Of a DNA stretch of 19,530 nt, positions 12,667 through 19,530 are shown one piece after another. This DNA is from Candidatus Cibiobacter qucibialis (GTDB taxonomy: Bacteria > Bacillota > Clostridia > Oscillospirales > Ruminococcaceae). The notes beneath the pieces are model-generated. The model did not search any database. It was not told where the DNA came from and was given only the letters and a program-made list of their open reading frames with translations. Location: the NCBI GenBank assembly GCA_004000625.1, contig SAUS01000050.1, positions 1-19,530 of the forward strand. Reading direction: 5' to 3'. Numbering within the stretch: position 1 is the first letter of the stretch; every line of letters begins with the position of its first letter. The position numbers and the translations under genes were made by a program.

Positions 12667-14064
12667 TTATTTGCCCACACAGAAGGTAGAAAACACTTCG
12701 TCAATGGTAGCTTCGGTGGCGTCCTCGCCGGTCAGGCGGGCAAGGGCACGCTGCGCATCGCTGATGCACACCCCGGCAGCATCCAGCCCAAAGCCGTCCT
12801 CCTGGCTGTTCAGGGCTTCGGCCAGGGCATCGCGGGCTTCCTTGGCGGCGCTCAGCTGGCGGGCGCTGCACAGCGCGGCAGCGTTGGGGTCCAGGTTGGC
12901 GGTGCCCAGCAGTTGGGCGACCGCCTGACACAAAGGCTGCAGGCTGGCGGCGTCCCGCGCGGTCAGCGGAATGATGGCCTTGAAGTAAGGCGCTAACTGC
13001 TGCTGTGCGGCAGTGAATGCTTCCCCCTGCCCGGCCAGATCCTGCTTGTTCAGGATGGCCAGCGCAGGGCGGCCCTGGCAGCGGCGTGCAATTTCCAGGT
13101 CTTCCTCATTCAGCGGGGCGGCCAGGTCGAACACGGCCAGCACCAGCCCGGCTTCCTCCAGCTTTTTCCAGCTGCGGCGGATGCCCTCGGCTTCCACAGC
13201 ATCGCCGTGTTCCCCCACATCCCGCACACCGGCGGTGTCAAACAGGTTCAGCCGGATGCCGGTATCCCCCAGCATCACGGCCTGCTCCAGCACATCGCGG
13301 GTGGTGCCCGCAATGGGGGTCACAATGGCGCGGTCAAACCCGGCCAGCAGGTTCAGCAGGGTGCTTTTGCCCACATTGGGGCGGCCCAGCAGCACACAGT
13401 CCACCCCACGGCGCAAAACCGCCCCGGCCCCGTACCCGGCAATCAGCTGGTCCAGCGTGTCCTTCTGCTCGCTCAGTGTGGCGATCAGCTCTGCCTGCGA
13501 TACCTCCGGCACATCCTCCTCCGGGTAGTCGATCCAGGCGGTCAGGTGGGCAGCCAGCGTTTGCAAAGCGGCCTGGATGCCCGCAATGCGCCGTGCCAGC
13601 GCGCCGTCCAAAGCGGACTTTGCCAGCGCTGCCCCCTGCCGCCCTTCGGCGGAGATGATCTCCATCACGGCTTCGGCCTGGGTCAGGCTCATGCGGCCGT
13701 TTTCCAGTGCGCGGCGGGTAAACTCGCCGGGGCCGGCGGGCGCAGCACCGGCCAGGTACAGCGCTTCCAGCAGGCCCTGGGCCATGGCGTTGCCGCCGTG
13801 GACTGAAAGCTCGATCACATCCTCACCAGTGTAGCTGTGCGGCGCGCGGAAAAACAGGGCGATGGTCTCATCCATCTCCTCACCCCGCAGATGGTAATGC
13901 CCCAGCATGGCGGTGTAGCCTTTGGCTTCCGCAACCCGTTTTGCCGGATTGCGCGGGGTGAAGATCTCCCCCACCACCGCATACGCTTCCGGTCCGGATA
14001 CCCGAACGACCGCAATGCCGCCTGCCCCCGGTGGGGTGGCAAGGGCGCAAATAGTAGAACTCAT
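12667..14064 (-). CDS. mnmE: tRNA modification GTPase MnmE
   Basis: MnmE (TrmE, ThdF) is the GTPase that works with MnmG in wobble-uridine modification. It has 465 residues, typical of the family. The N-terminal folate-binding domain (1-120) starts MSSTICALATPPGAGGIAVVR and includes SYTGEDVIELSVHGG (77-91). The G domain sits inside the helical domain: P-loop GRPNVGKS (227-234), switch TTRD (254-257), DTAG (276-279) and NKQD (339-342). The protein ends in FCVGK, the conserved catalytic cysteine tail. It lies 51 bases after the GH115 gene on the same strand, and I see only a GAGGT ribosome site in that gap. It may therefore be read through from GH115 or use a weak promoter within it. Confidence 0.97.
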   Translation of the reverse strand: MSSTICALATPPGAGGIAVVRVSGPEAYAVVGEIFTPRNPAKRVAEAKGYTAMLGHYHLRGEEMDETIALFFRAPHSYTGEDVIELSVHGGNAMAQGLLEALYLAGAAPAGPGEFTRRALENGRMSLTQAEAVMEIISAEGRQGAALAKSALDGALARRIAGIQAALQTLAAHLTAWIDYPEEDVPEVSQAELIATLSEQKDTLDQLIAGYGAGAVLRRGVDCVLLGRPNVGKSTLLNLLAGFDRAIVTPIAGTTRDVLEQAVMLGDTGIRLNLFDTAGVRDVGEHGDAVEAEGIRRSWKKLEEAGLVLAVFDLAAPLNEEDLEIARRCQGRPALAILNKQDLAGQGEAFTAAQQQLAPYFKAIIPLTARDAASLQPLCQAVAQLLGTANLDPNAAALCSARQLSAAKEARDALAEALNSQEDGFGLDAAGVCISDAQRALARLTGEDATEATIDEVFSTFCVGK

Positions 14065-14115
14065 ATCAATACCTCGAACTTATCTGTTGTTGGCTTTATG
14101 CTGGCCTTGGCTGCG

Positions 14116-16974
14116 TCAGCAGCGGTAACTCTCCCGCGGGCCAAGGTAGGATTCCGGCAGGGTGGTGCCGTCCGGCCAAAGCACGATCTTTTCCAGAATG
14201 ATGGCCGGGCTGACCGCATAAAAGCGCAGTGTGTTGATCCCCGCATGGCACAGGATGACGGCCTCGGTCAGCTTTACATTGGCAAAGCCCTCGGCGTACC
14301 ACTGTTCACTGCCAAAGAACGGTCGATTCTCCTCGTGCACGGTGTTTACAACCGATACCGCTCCGCCATTGACCGAATAACCGATATACTGCTTTGGCTC
14401 AAAGGTGACCGGTGTGGTGGCGGACATATGGAACTGTACATGATAGTCTCCGTCTTTTGCCGCAGCAAACGTATATTCCAGATAGGGGCGCTCTTCGCTG
14501 TTTTCAAAGCTGGCGGTAGCCGGGAACACTTTCAGCGCGGTGCCCAGGCGGCCATACGGCTTGAGCAGCGCAAAGCCGCCGCCGGGAACATCCCGCTTGG
14601 CAGTGTAGTGCTGTGCTTCCATGGCAATGCAACCGTTGGCTTCCACAAAAGTTCCTTTGGGGTAACTGACCGGCGTATTGTCCATTTCCACAATGATGTT
14701 GGCCGCACCGGTCCCCTCCTGGATATGCTCATTCACCACAGCGAACTGTCCAGCCGCTTTGCCGGTGATCTGGCTGCGGTCAATCGTCAGGGTCACGCGC
14801 TGATTTTCGGTCACGGTGCCGCCGGTGCAGCTGAACTGCATCCAGGGGCAGTCGGTCTCAATGTGCCAGCTGATGGGGCACTTGCTGCCGCAGGCAACGT
14901 CAAACGCAACCTGGCTAACATCCGGCCGCAAAAAGTCCTGCCATACCTGCGGCTTGCGGCCATTCCACCAAAAGCCGGTGGCGTACTCGGTATCTTCCAC
15001 GCGGGATACGATCATCCGCGGCCGGTTGGCCGGGGTGATGTACATCCGGATGGGCAGCTTATTGTCCTCGTCGTTCCAGTACACAAAGCCGATGTGCTCC
15101 GATAACCCGAACCCGTAATACTTGCCGCCGTCCACGGTGTGGTATTCGTTCACCAGCGCTTCGTCTGCTTCAATGCAGGCCTGCACTTCATCGGCCAGCC
15201 GGTTGGCGGCAACGCGGTTCTGTTTGGCGTACAGATGGTTGCGCCCGGTCAGGATCCACATCTTCATCAAATTGGCCGTGCCGCACGCCGGGAAGTAGAT
15301 CAGCGAGATAAAAGCGCTCAGGTCCTCTTGCAGGCAGGCGGTTTTCAGCGCATCACATTCGGTAAGGATATGCTCAGAAATTTGCAGCACTTCCTCCGCC
15401 TCGCCGTAATGGGTCGGGTGGTAGGTGTTCTCCCCCATCTTTTCGTGCTTTCTGCGGGCCAGCAGGCGGGTGTAGTCGGTGATGATGCCCTCAATGCGGG
15501 GCAGGTCCGCCGGTGCAAAAGCCGCGCCAAAGTTGCGGCGCACCCACTGTGCGGTGTACTGGGTGGTAATGGCAGCATCCTGCCCGCCCCAGACGTCAAT
15601 ATCATAAGCCAGGTCCAGGAAGTAGGAAAGCCCGAACTCCTGCGTGCCAATATCACCGATGTTCGTTACCCAGATCTCCCGCACGCCGTATTCGTAAGCG
15701 GCGGTCATCTCCTCCCACACTTTGGGCAGGTAGGTAGCACCCACCCATTCAAATGAGTGGGGCCCGCCGTGCATGTCCATGTGGTAGTACATGCCGTACC
15801 CGCCGGGGTGGCTGCGCATTTCCGGGCTTGGCAGCGTGCGGGTGGAGCCGTGGTTGTTGTCGCTCAGCATCAGGGTCACGCCGTCCAGTTCCGGATCACC
15901 GATTAGGCCTGGCGTTTCCTTGCTGCCGTAAAAGAACGCTTCGGTTTCTGAGAAGAAAACGATCTGCCGCGGCACCTGCCTGACATCCGGGTTAATAATC
16001 TCCCGGATCAGCTGGTTCTGGGTTTTCAGCACATTGCGGATCAGTTGAATGTTCTCTTCCAGCGTGGCATGCTGCATAATGGCAGTGTCATTTTCGCCGC
16101 GCATGCCAAGAGTGATGACGTTCTCAAAATCTTTGTTGCGGGTCAGGCCGTCACGCCAAAAGCGGGTAATGCCTTCTGGGTTGGCAATGTAATCCCAGGC
16201 ATCGCCGTAAATGGAACCCCTGCCCCGCACCATGCTGTATTCCTGCCCGCTGCGCATACAGGGTTCGTGGTGGGAGGTGCTCATCACCACACCCAGTTCG
16301 TCCGCCAGTACGGCGTTTTCCAGCCCAGGGCCGTCCAGGCTGAAATTGGAATTCCACATGGCAGGCCACAGATAGTTGCCTTTCATGCGCAACAGTAGCT
16401 CAAATACCGGCGCATAGCAGGCGGCGTTCATGCTGCCAAAATGGGTCTTGGCCCAGTTGCCAAAGGCGGGCCATTCATCGTTGATAAAAAAGCCGCGGTA
16501 CTTGATGGACGGCACCCTGGATACCATGTTCACCCGATCATCCAATACCACAGTGTCCTGGTGCCGCGGCAGGACATGGTTCCAGTTGACCAGCGGGGAA
16601 ACGCCGATCAGCTCCGAAAGATGGAACAGCCCGTAAATGGTGCCGCGCTTGTCGTTCCCCGCAATCACCAGCGCGGCGCCAATGCCCGCCAGGGGGGTCT
16701 CAATGACCTGGAAGCTGTAGCATTCCCATTTGCCCCGAATGGCATTCAGGTCAAGTTTGCCCGCGGCTTCCAGTGCATCCAGCATGGGGCTGTGCCCGAT
16801 GGTACCGTACAGCACGGCACAGCCACTTCCCTGCCCGGAGGTGATTCCGGCGGGCGAAACGCCCGTCACCAGCTCAATATCCTGCTTTACCATTCCGGCA
16901 ACCCGTTTTACACCGGGCAGGGCCTGTGCTTCCTCATAAAAAGCAAGCCCTTTGCCGATCGTGATCTGCGGCAT
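14116..16974 (-). CDS. Glycoside hydrolase family 115 xylan alpha-glucuronidase
   Basis: GH115 enzymes remove (4-O-methyl-)glucuronic acid side groups from glucuronoxylan. The protein has 952 residues from the chosen ATG. Family blocks are clear: KYRGFFINDEWPA (158-170), ELLLRMKGNYLWPAMW (192-207), STSHHEPCMRS (232-242), then SDNNHGSTRTLP with YYHMDMHGGPHSFEW, and VREIWVTNIGDIGTQEFGLSYF. The region after about residue 650 is the C-terminal beta-rich part. There is no signal peptide, so it should act in the cytosol on imported oligosaccharides. The ATG at 16974 follows GCAGGAGGGAAA; an in-frame TTG at 17001 would overlap that site. No xylanase, transporter or regulator lies beside it; mnmE follows in 51 bases, an odd place for a catabolic gene. 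The family call is firm; the substrate is inferred. Confidence 0.9.
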   Translation of the reverse strand: MPQITIGKGLAFYEEAQALPGVKRVAGMVKQDIELVTGVSPAGITSGQGSGCAVLYGTIGHSPMLDALEAAGKLDLNAIRGKWECYSFQVIETPLAGIGAALVIAGNDKRGTIYGLFHLSELIGVSPLVNWNHVLPRHQDTVVLDDRVNMVSRVPSIKYRGFFINDEWPAFGNWAKTHFGSMNAACYAPVFELLLRMKGNYLWPAMWNSNFSLDGPGLENAVLADELGVVMSTSHHEPCMRSGQEYSMVRGRGSIYGDAWDYIANPEGITRFWRDGLTRNKDFENVITLGMRGENDTAIMQHATLEENIQLIRNVLKTQNQLIREIINPDVRQVPRQIVFFSETEAFFYGSKETPGLIGDPELDGVTLMLSDNNHGSTRTLPSPEMRSHPGGYGMYYHMDMHGGPHSFEWVGATYLPKVWEEMTAAYEYGVREIWVTNIGDIGTQEFGLSYFLDLAYDIDVWGGQDAAITTQYTAQWVRRNFGAAFAPADLPRIEGIITDYTRLLARRKHEKMGENTYHPTHYGEAEEVLQISEHILTECDALKTACLQEDLSAFISLIYFPACGTANLMKMWILTGRNHLYAKQNRVAANRLADEVQACIEADEALVNEYHTVDGGKYYGFGLSEHIGFVYWNDEDNKLPIRMYITPANRPRMIVSRVEDTEYATGFWWNGRKPQVWQDFLRPDVSQVAFDVACGSKCPISWHIETDCPWMQFSCTGGTVTENQRVTLTIDRSQITGKAAGQFAVVNEHIQEGTGAANIIVEMDNTPVSYPKGTFVEANGCIAMEAQHYTAKRDVPGGGFALLKPYGRLGTALKVFPATASFENSEERPYLEYTFAAAKDGDYHVQFHMSATTPVTFEPKQYIGYSVNGGAVSVVNTVHEENRPFFGSEQWYAEGFANVKLTEAVILCHAGINTLRFYAVSPAIILEKIVLWPDGTTLPESYLGPRESYRC

Positions 16975-17040
16975 AGTTGGTTTCCCTCCTGCTTTTATCA
17001 AAATATAATGATTTTGTAAATCAAAAATGCTATTTTTACC

Positions 17041-17077
17041 CTGTAGAGACCGTGGGGGCGCACATCGTACGCCCGCC
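17041..17077. repeat. Second dispersed repeat family, fragment upstream of GH115
   Basis: CACATCGTACGCCCGCC at 17061-17077 is the exact reverse complement of 8562-8578. It is preceded by CTGTAGAGACCG (17041-17052), similar to the TGTAGGG starts at 8249, 8331 and 8634. The GTGGGGGCG/CGCCC parts allow a small hairpin. Confidence 0.55.
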
Positions 17078-17145
17078 TACCTAAAAATATAACGGTGCCG
17101 TTTTAGGCTGCCACGGGCCAAAGCCCCAAAATAATCATCACCCGT

Positions 17146-17154
17146 ATTATATCA
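17146..17154 (-). promoter_or_regulatory. Putative GH115 promoter (extended -10)
   Basis: On the - strand the sequence reads TGATATAAT, an extended -10 with a perfect TATAAT hexamer at 17151-17146. No good -35 box lies at 17 bases, which is usual for extended -10 promoters. It is the only strong -10 found between the flippase terminator and GH115. Confidence 0.45.
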
Positions 17155-17198
17155 TAGTGCGGCACGATATAATAGAACCCGCCCACAAAACGGAAAAG

Positions 17199-17225
17199 AA
17201 AAAAGCCCATGCACAACGCACGGGC
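17199..17225 (-). terminator. Intrinsic terminator after the flippase gene
   Basis: On the - strand, GCCCGTGC and GCATGGGC (17225-17218 with 17212-17205) pair over eight positions, one being a G-U pair, around a five-base loop. TTTTTTC follows (17204-17198). It lies 36 bases after the flippase stop. Confidence 0.85.
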
Positions 17226-17261
17226 AATCTTTCAACAAGAAAAACAAAACTTGTTTAAAAC

Positions 17262-18698
17262 TTAATTTGATTTTTTGCGGCGGTGCAGAACCATGCCCAG
17301 CAGCTTTTCCACCATGGCAAACACCTCGCGGAAGTTCAGCAGGCAGATGGCAAAGGTCAGCACCGTGACCGGCAGCACCCAGTGCTCCAGCTTGAACAGC
17401 ATGGCAATCTCCACAAAGATCAGCCCCAGGTTCAGCAGCATCCAGGCGGGGTGAAAGTCGATCTCCAGCAGCCCGTGGGTGGAGTAAGCACGCAGCAGGA
17501 AAACAATCAGCAGGGAGATGAAACTTGCCATCGTAACGCCCCACGGCCCAAACCAGCGGATGAACAAAAAGTTCAGAACCAGATTAACCACGGCACCTAC
17601 CAACATGGTGTAGAACGAACTGGTGGACCGCTTGTATACCACATACACGCTGTTCAGGAAGTTGTTCAGGCAGGTGCACATGGAAGCCAGTGTCAGGAAC
17701 GGCACAAACTGCCAGCCAAGGAAGTAATCCTCGCGGAAAACGTGCATCATGGGCTGGCACAGCCAGATGACGCCCGCCACACAGCAGAACATGACCGCCG
17801 CATATACCCGGAACACCTTGCTGAAGAACGCCGAACGCTCGGATTCCTCTGTCACAGCCGAAAGCTGCCATGCCTCATAAAAAATCTGCCCCACAATGGT
17901 AATGATCTGCGGCAGATAATACCCGGCTTTCAGCAGGCCCACCCACCAGGTGCTGCTTTTGCCGTCAATGCCGTCACACATGCCCTGTACATAGAACAGG
18001 TCCGAAGCGTTGATGATCCAAAAGCTGATGGAAGCCGGGATCATGGGGATGCAATAACGCAGCATGTCCTTCCAAAGGGCTTTGTTGAACTTTTTGAAAC
18101 TGAAATACTGGTGGCAGTGCCCGGCAATAAAAACAAAGATTGCCGAAAGCGCATCCGAACAGGCCATGGCAAGCAGGTAGCCGTTCGCGCCCAGATCCAG
18201 CACATCCAGGAACAGATAATAGAACCCAAGCAGCGTGGCGGAAGTCAAAACGCCATCCACTGCAACCAGACGGTTCAGCATGCGGGAACGGATGAACTGG
18301 GTGCAGAGCGTGCGCAGGCAGCTCATCAATACACAGGCGTAAATCAGAACCAGATAATCCGCCGCATTGGGGATCAGCCGCACCAGCGGCCAGCAGACCG
18401 CCATTAAGGCAAAGCCCAGCAGGATGGTGGCAAGGCCGTTCATGAATACGCTGGATTTATCCACCTTGCGGTCCAGGCCAAACCGGATCACCGCAAAGCT
18501 GACGCCCAGGCTGACCACCGGAATCAGCAGGTTGGCCACCGACTGCATCAGGCTGGTCACACCCATCACATCCGGGCTGGCCAGCGCGTAACTCAGGTAT
18601 GGCTGAATAATCAGGCTGATGATTTTGGAGCCAAAGTTGGAAATGGCAAACAGGATGGTGTTGTTCACCAGCGTGGAGTAGCGTTTGGAATCTGACAA
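17262..18698 (-). CDS. Polysaccharide flippase (Wzx/MurJ-like, MOP superfamily)
   Basis: This is an integral membrane protein of 478 residues with about 12-14 hydrophobic segments, of the oligosaccharide/polysaccharide exporter branch of the MOP superfamily. Such proteins flip lipid-linked sugar units for capsule, wall polymer or exopolysaccharide. The start SKRYSTLVNNTILFAISNFG followed by IISLIIQPYLSY is typical of clostridial Wzx proteins. Repeated helices with few charges run to about residue 460, and the tail is basic (HRRKKSN). The start is a TTG at 18698 with GAGGAGG eleven bases upstream; no in-frame ATG fits the family N-terminus. No glycosyltransferase or polymerase lies nearby, so its sugar cannot be inferred. 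A terminator follows at 17199-17225. Confidence 0.85.
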   Translation of the reverse strand: MSDSKRYSTLVNNTILFAISNFGSKIISLIIQPYLSYALASPDVMGVTSLMQSVANLLIPVVSLGVSFAVIRFGLDRKVDKSSVFMNGLATILLGFALMAVCWPLVRLIPNAADYLVLIYACVLMSCLRTLCTQFIRSRMLNRLVAVDGVLTSATLLGFYYLFLDVLDLGANGYLLAMACSDALSAIFVFIAGHCHQYFSFKKFNKALWKDMLRYCIPMIPASISFWIINASDLFYVQGMCDGIDGKSSTWWVGLLKAGYYLPQIITIVGQIFYEAWQLSAVTEESERSAFFSKVFRVYAAVMFCCVAGVIWLCQPMMHVFREDYFLGWQFVPFLTLASMCTCLNNFLNSVYVVYKRSTSSFYTMLVGAVVNLVLNFLFIRWFGPWGVTMASFISLLIVFLLRAYSTHGLLEIDFHPAWMLLNLGLIFVEIAMLFKLEHWVLPVTVLTFAICLLNFREVFAMVEKLLGMVLHRRKKSN

Positions 18699-18891
18699 AG
18701 TGCAGATCGCCTCCTCGATATTAAATTTTGAAATAAATGAAAGAATAATGGCGGCTCAAAATAAATGAATGGGTACTTATCAGTAAGGTGCGGGGAATCT
18801 TCCCGGAAAACAAGACACTGGCGCCCTGCCCCACAAAACTCTTTAATTCACGGCATCCCAAATAAGGAGAATGGAAAATAATAAAAGGTAC

Positions 18892-19455
18892 CTATCTCCC
18901 TTTCAGCAGCGCCTGCCGTGCCTTATAGTCCGGCATCACCCTGGCCACGGCGGCCCAGAAAGCCGGGCTGTGGTTGGGGTGGGCAAAGTGGCAAAACTCG
19001 TGTACCACCACATATTCCTGCGCGGGCAGCGGCATCACACACAGCCGTAGAGCAAAACACAGCGTTCCTGTTTTTAGGGAGCAGCTCCCCCACCGGGTGC
19101 TCATGTCCCGCACCGCTATGCGGGGCATTTCTCCGCGCGGGCAGGTGGCGGCAAACAGCGGGTAATACTGCGCACATAGTGCCTGCATCTGGTGCAGGGC
19201 GATGGCTTTGCTCGGCAGCGGCGGTTCGGCGGCACGGTTTGCCATGTGGACCGCCATCCGGCCCTGCGCCGCGGCAACCCATCCGGCATGCGCCGCCACA
19301 AAAGCGTCCACACTGCTCAAGGGTACCCGGCGCGGCGCGCTGACGGCTACACTGCCATCCGTGCGGACCCGTATGTTCAGGTTGCGCACCCGGCGGCGCG
19401 TCAATTCATATTCGACCCCGCCCGCAATGCGGCGCTGTGGGTCTGGCTGGTTCAT
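18892..19455 (-). CDS. YgjP-type (DUF45/M48-like) zinc metallopeptidase family protein
   Basis: This is a 187-residue cytosolic protein of the YgjP/WLM-like family. The zinc motif HEFCH is at 152-156, with the further family block NHSPAFW (161-167) giving the likely third histidine, His162. The signature STRWGSC lies at 119-125. The N-terminal half has the usual small beta-rich part (YELTRRRVRNLNIRV, SAPRRV). The family is predicted to be proteolytic, but its substrate is not established. The ATG at 19455 follows GGGAGGT with six bases between. A longer GTG frame starting at 19488 would begin inside repeat copy E and is rejected. It precedes the flippase by 193 bases on the same strand, a stretch with no clear promoter or gene. 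Confidence 0.88.
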   Translation of the reverse strand: MNQPDPQRRIAGGVEYELTRRRVRNLNIRVRTDGSVAVSAPRRVPLSSVDAFVAAHAGWVAAAQGRMAVHMANRAAEPPLPSKAIALHQMQALCAQYYPLFAATCPRGEMPRIAVRDMSTRWGSCSLKTGTLCFALRLCVMPLPAQEYVVVHEFCHFAHPNHSPAFWAAVARVMPDYKARQALLKGR

Positions 19456-19474
19456 CTGCCCACCTCCCGACTTA

Positions 19475-19530
19475 GGGCAACACCGCACAATTCCCGCCTT
19501 GCGGCTTAAGCACCGCTCCGGCAGCTGCGG
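19475..19530 (+). repeat. Hairpin repeat family 1, copy E (left end, cut by window edge)
   Basis: The sequence begins GGGCAACACCGCACAATTC directly after a TA (19473-19474) and continues as in copy D through GCTTAAGCACCGCTCCG until the window stops. It lies 20 bases upstream of the start codon of the YgjP-like gene, just beyond its Shine-Dalgarno sequence, so the promoter of that gene must be in or beyond the repeat. Confidence 0.92.

Larger units (their letters stand above)
16975..17198 (-). other. GH115 upstream region with repeat-family-2 fragment
   Basis: No gene is visible. On the - strand a perfect extended -10 (TGATATAAT) lies at 17154-17146. A family-2 repeat piece follows at 17080-17041, including the 17-mer shared with 8562-8578. 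An AT-rich stretch then precedes the GGAGGG ribosome site. The leader from that promoter would be about 165 bases long. Confidence 0.5.

Noticed and set aside
11293..12996. 567-residue open frame on the + strand opposite mnmG and mnmE
   Set aside because: It crosses the terminator and promoter between mnmE and mnmG and is antisense to both; explained by codon bias.
18699..18891. Regulatory or mobile element between the YgjP-like gene and the flippase
   Set aside because: Only a short direct repeat AAATAAATGAA (18731 and 18759) and AT-rich sequence are seen; no clear promoter, terminator or element ends.
19456..19488. Longer GTG start for the YgjP-like gene
   Set aside because: It begins inside repeat copy E and would translate the Shine-Dalgarno sequence of the better ATG at 19455.

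Overview
The window looks like a contig from a GC-rich, low-motility-of-genes clostridial Firmicute, probably an Oscillospiraceae/Ruminococcaceae gut bacterium. The basis is a chromosome-origin gene set with both Noc and Spo0J-type ParB, two perfect TGTTCCACGTGGAACA parS palindromes, a YidC without an outer-membrane-type periplasmic domain, and a cytosolic GH115 alpha-glucuronidase. The taxonomic guess is inference; no rRNA or tRNA gene is present to test it.

Layout. Positions 199-3466 on the + strand carry rnpA, yidD, yidC and jag (RNase P protein, membrane-protein insertion and an RNA-binding partner). aroD (3977-4747, +) follows behind its own terminator and promoter. From 4907 on, every gene is on the - strand. 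In transcription order they are the YgjP-like metallopeptidase (19455-18892), a polysaccharide flippase (18698-17262), GH115 glucuronidase (16974-14116), mnmE, mnmG, rsmG, noc, parA, parB and serS. The segregation genes and parS sites form a ParABS/Noc origin-organising module. mnmE and mnmG jointly modify tRNA wobble uridines, and rsmG methylates 16S rRNA.

The gene order is the notable point. In the textbook origin cluster (for example Bacillus) jag is followed in the same direction by mnmE-mnmG-rsmG-noc-soj-spo0J. Here that block, with serS, is present but inverted, so jag and aroD converge on serS.

The second theme is repeats. A hairpin-forming, non-coding element with imperfect terminal inverted repeats (GGCAANACCGCANNATTC) occurs five times, always between genes: 1-49, 867-967, 4766-4848, 8356-8529 and 19475-19530. 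It comes in long (174 bp), internally deleted (101 bp) and head-to-head palindromic (83 bp) forms. The palindromic form sits exactly at the jag/aroD-serS convergence, and both window ends fall inside copies, which suggests contig ends. A second short repeat family (TGTAGGG / GGCGGGCGTACGATGTG) is scattered at 8249-8660 and 17041-17077. A separate cloverleaf-like inverted-repeat element lies at 988-1168 between yidD and yidC.

Regulatory features that can be read include intrinsic terminators after jag, before aroD, after mnmE, after rsmG and after the flippase. Recognisable promoters precede aroD, parA, mnmG and GH115. The noc leader has three mutually pairing segments that could work as an attenuator. 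No CRISPR array, tRNA, rRNA, transposase or prophage gene was seen, and I did not find a convincing new multigene system. The strongest unusual signals are the repeat family, the inverted origin block and the noc leader.
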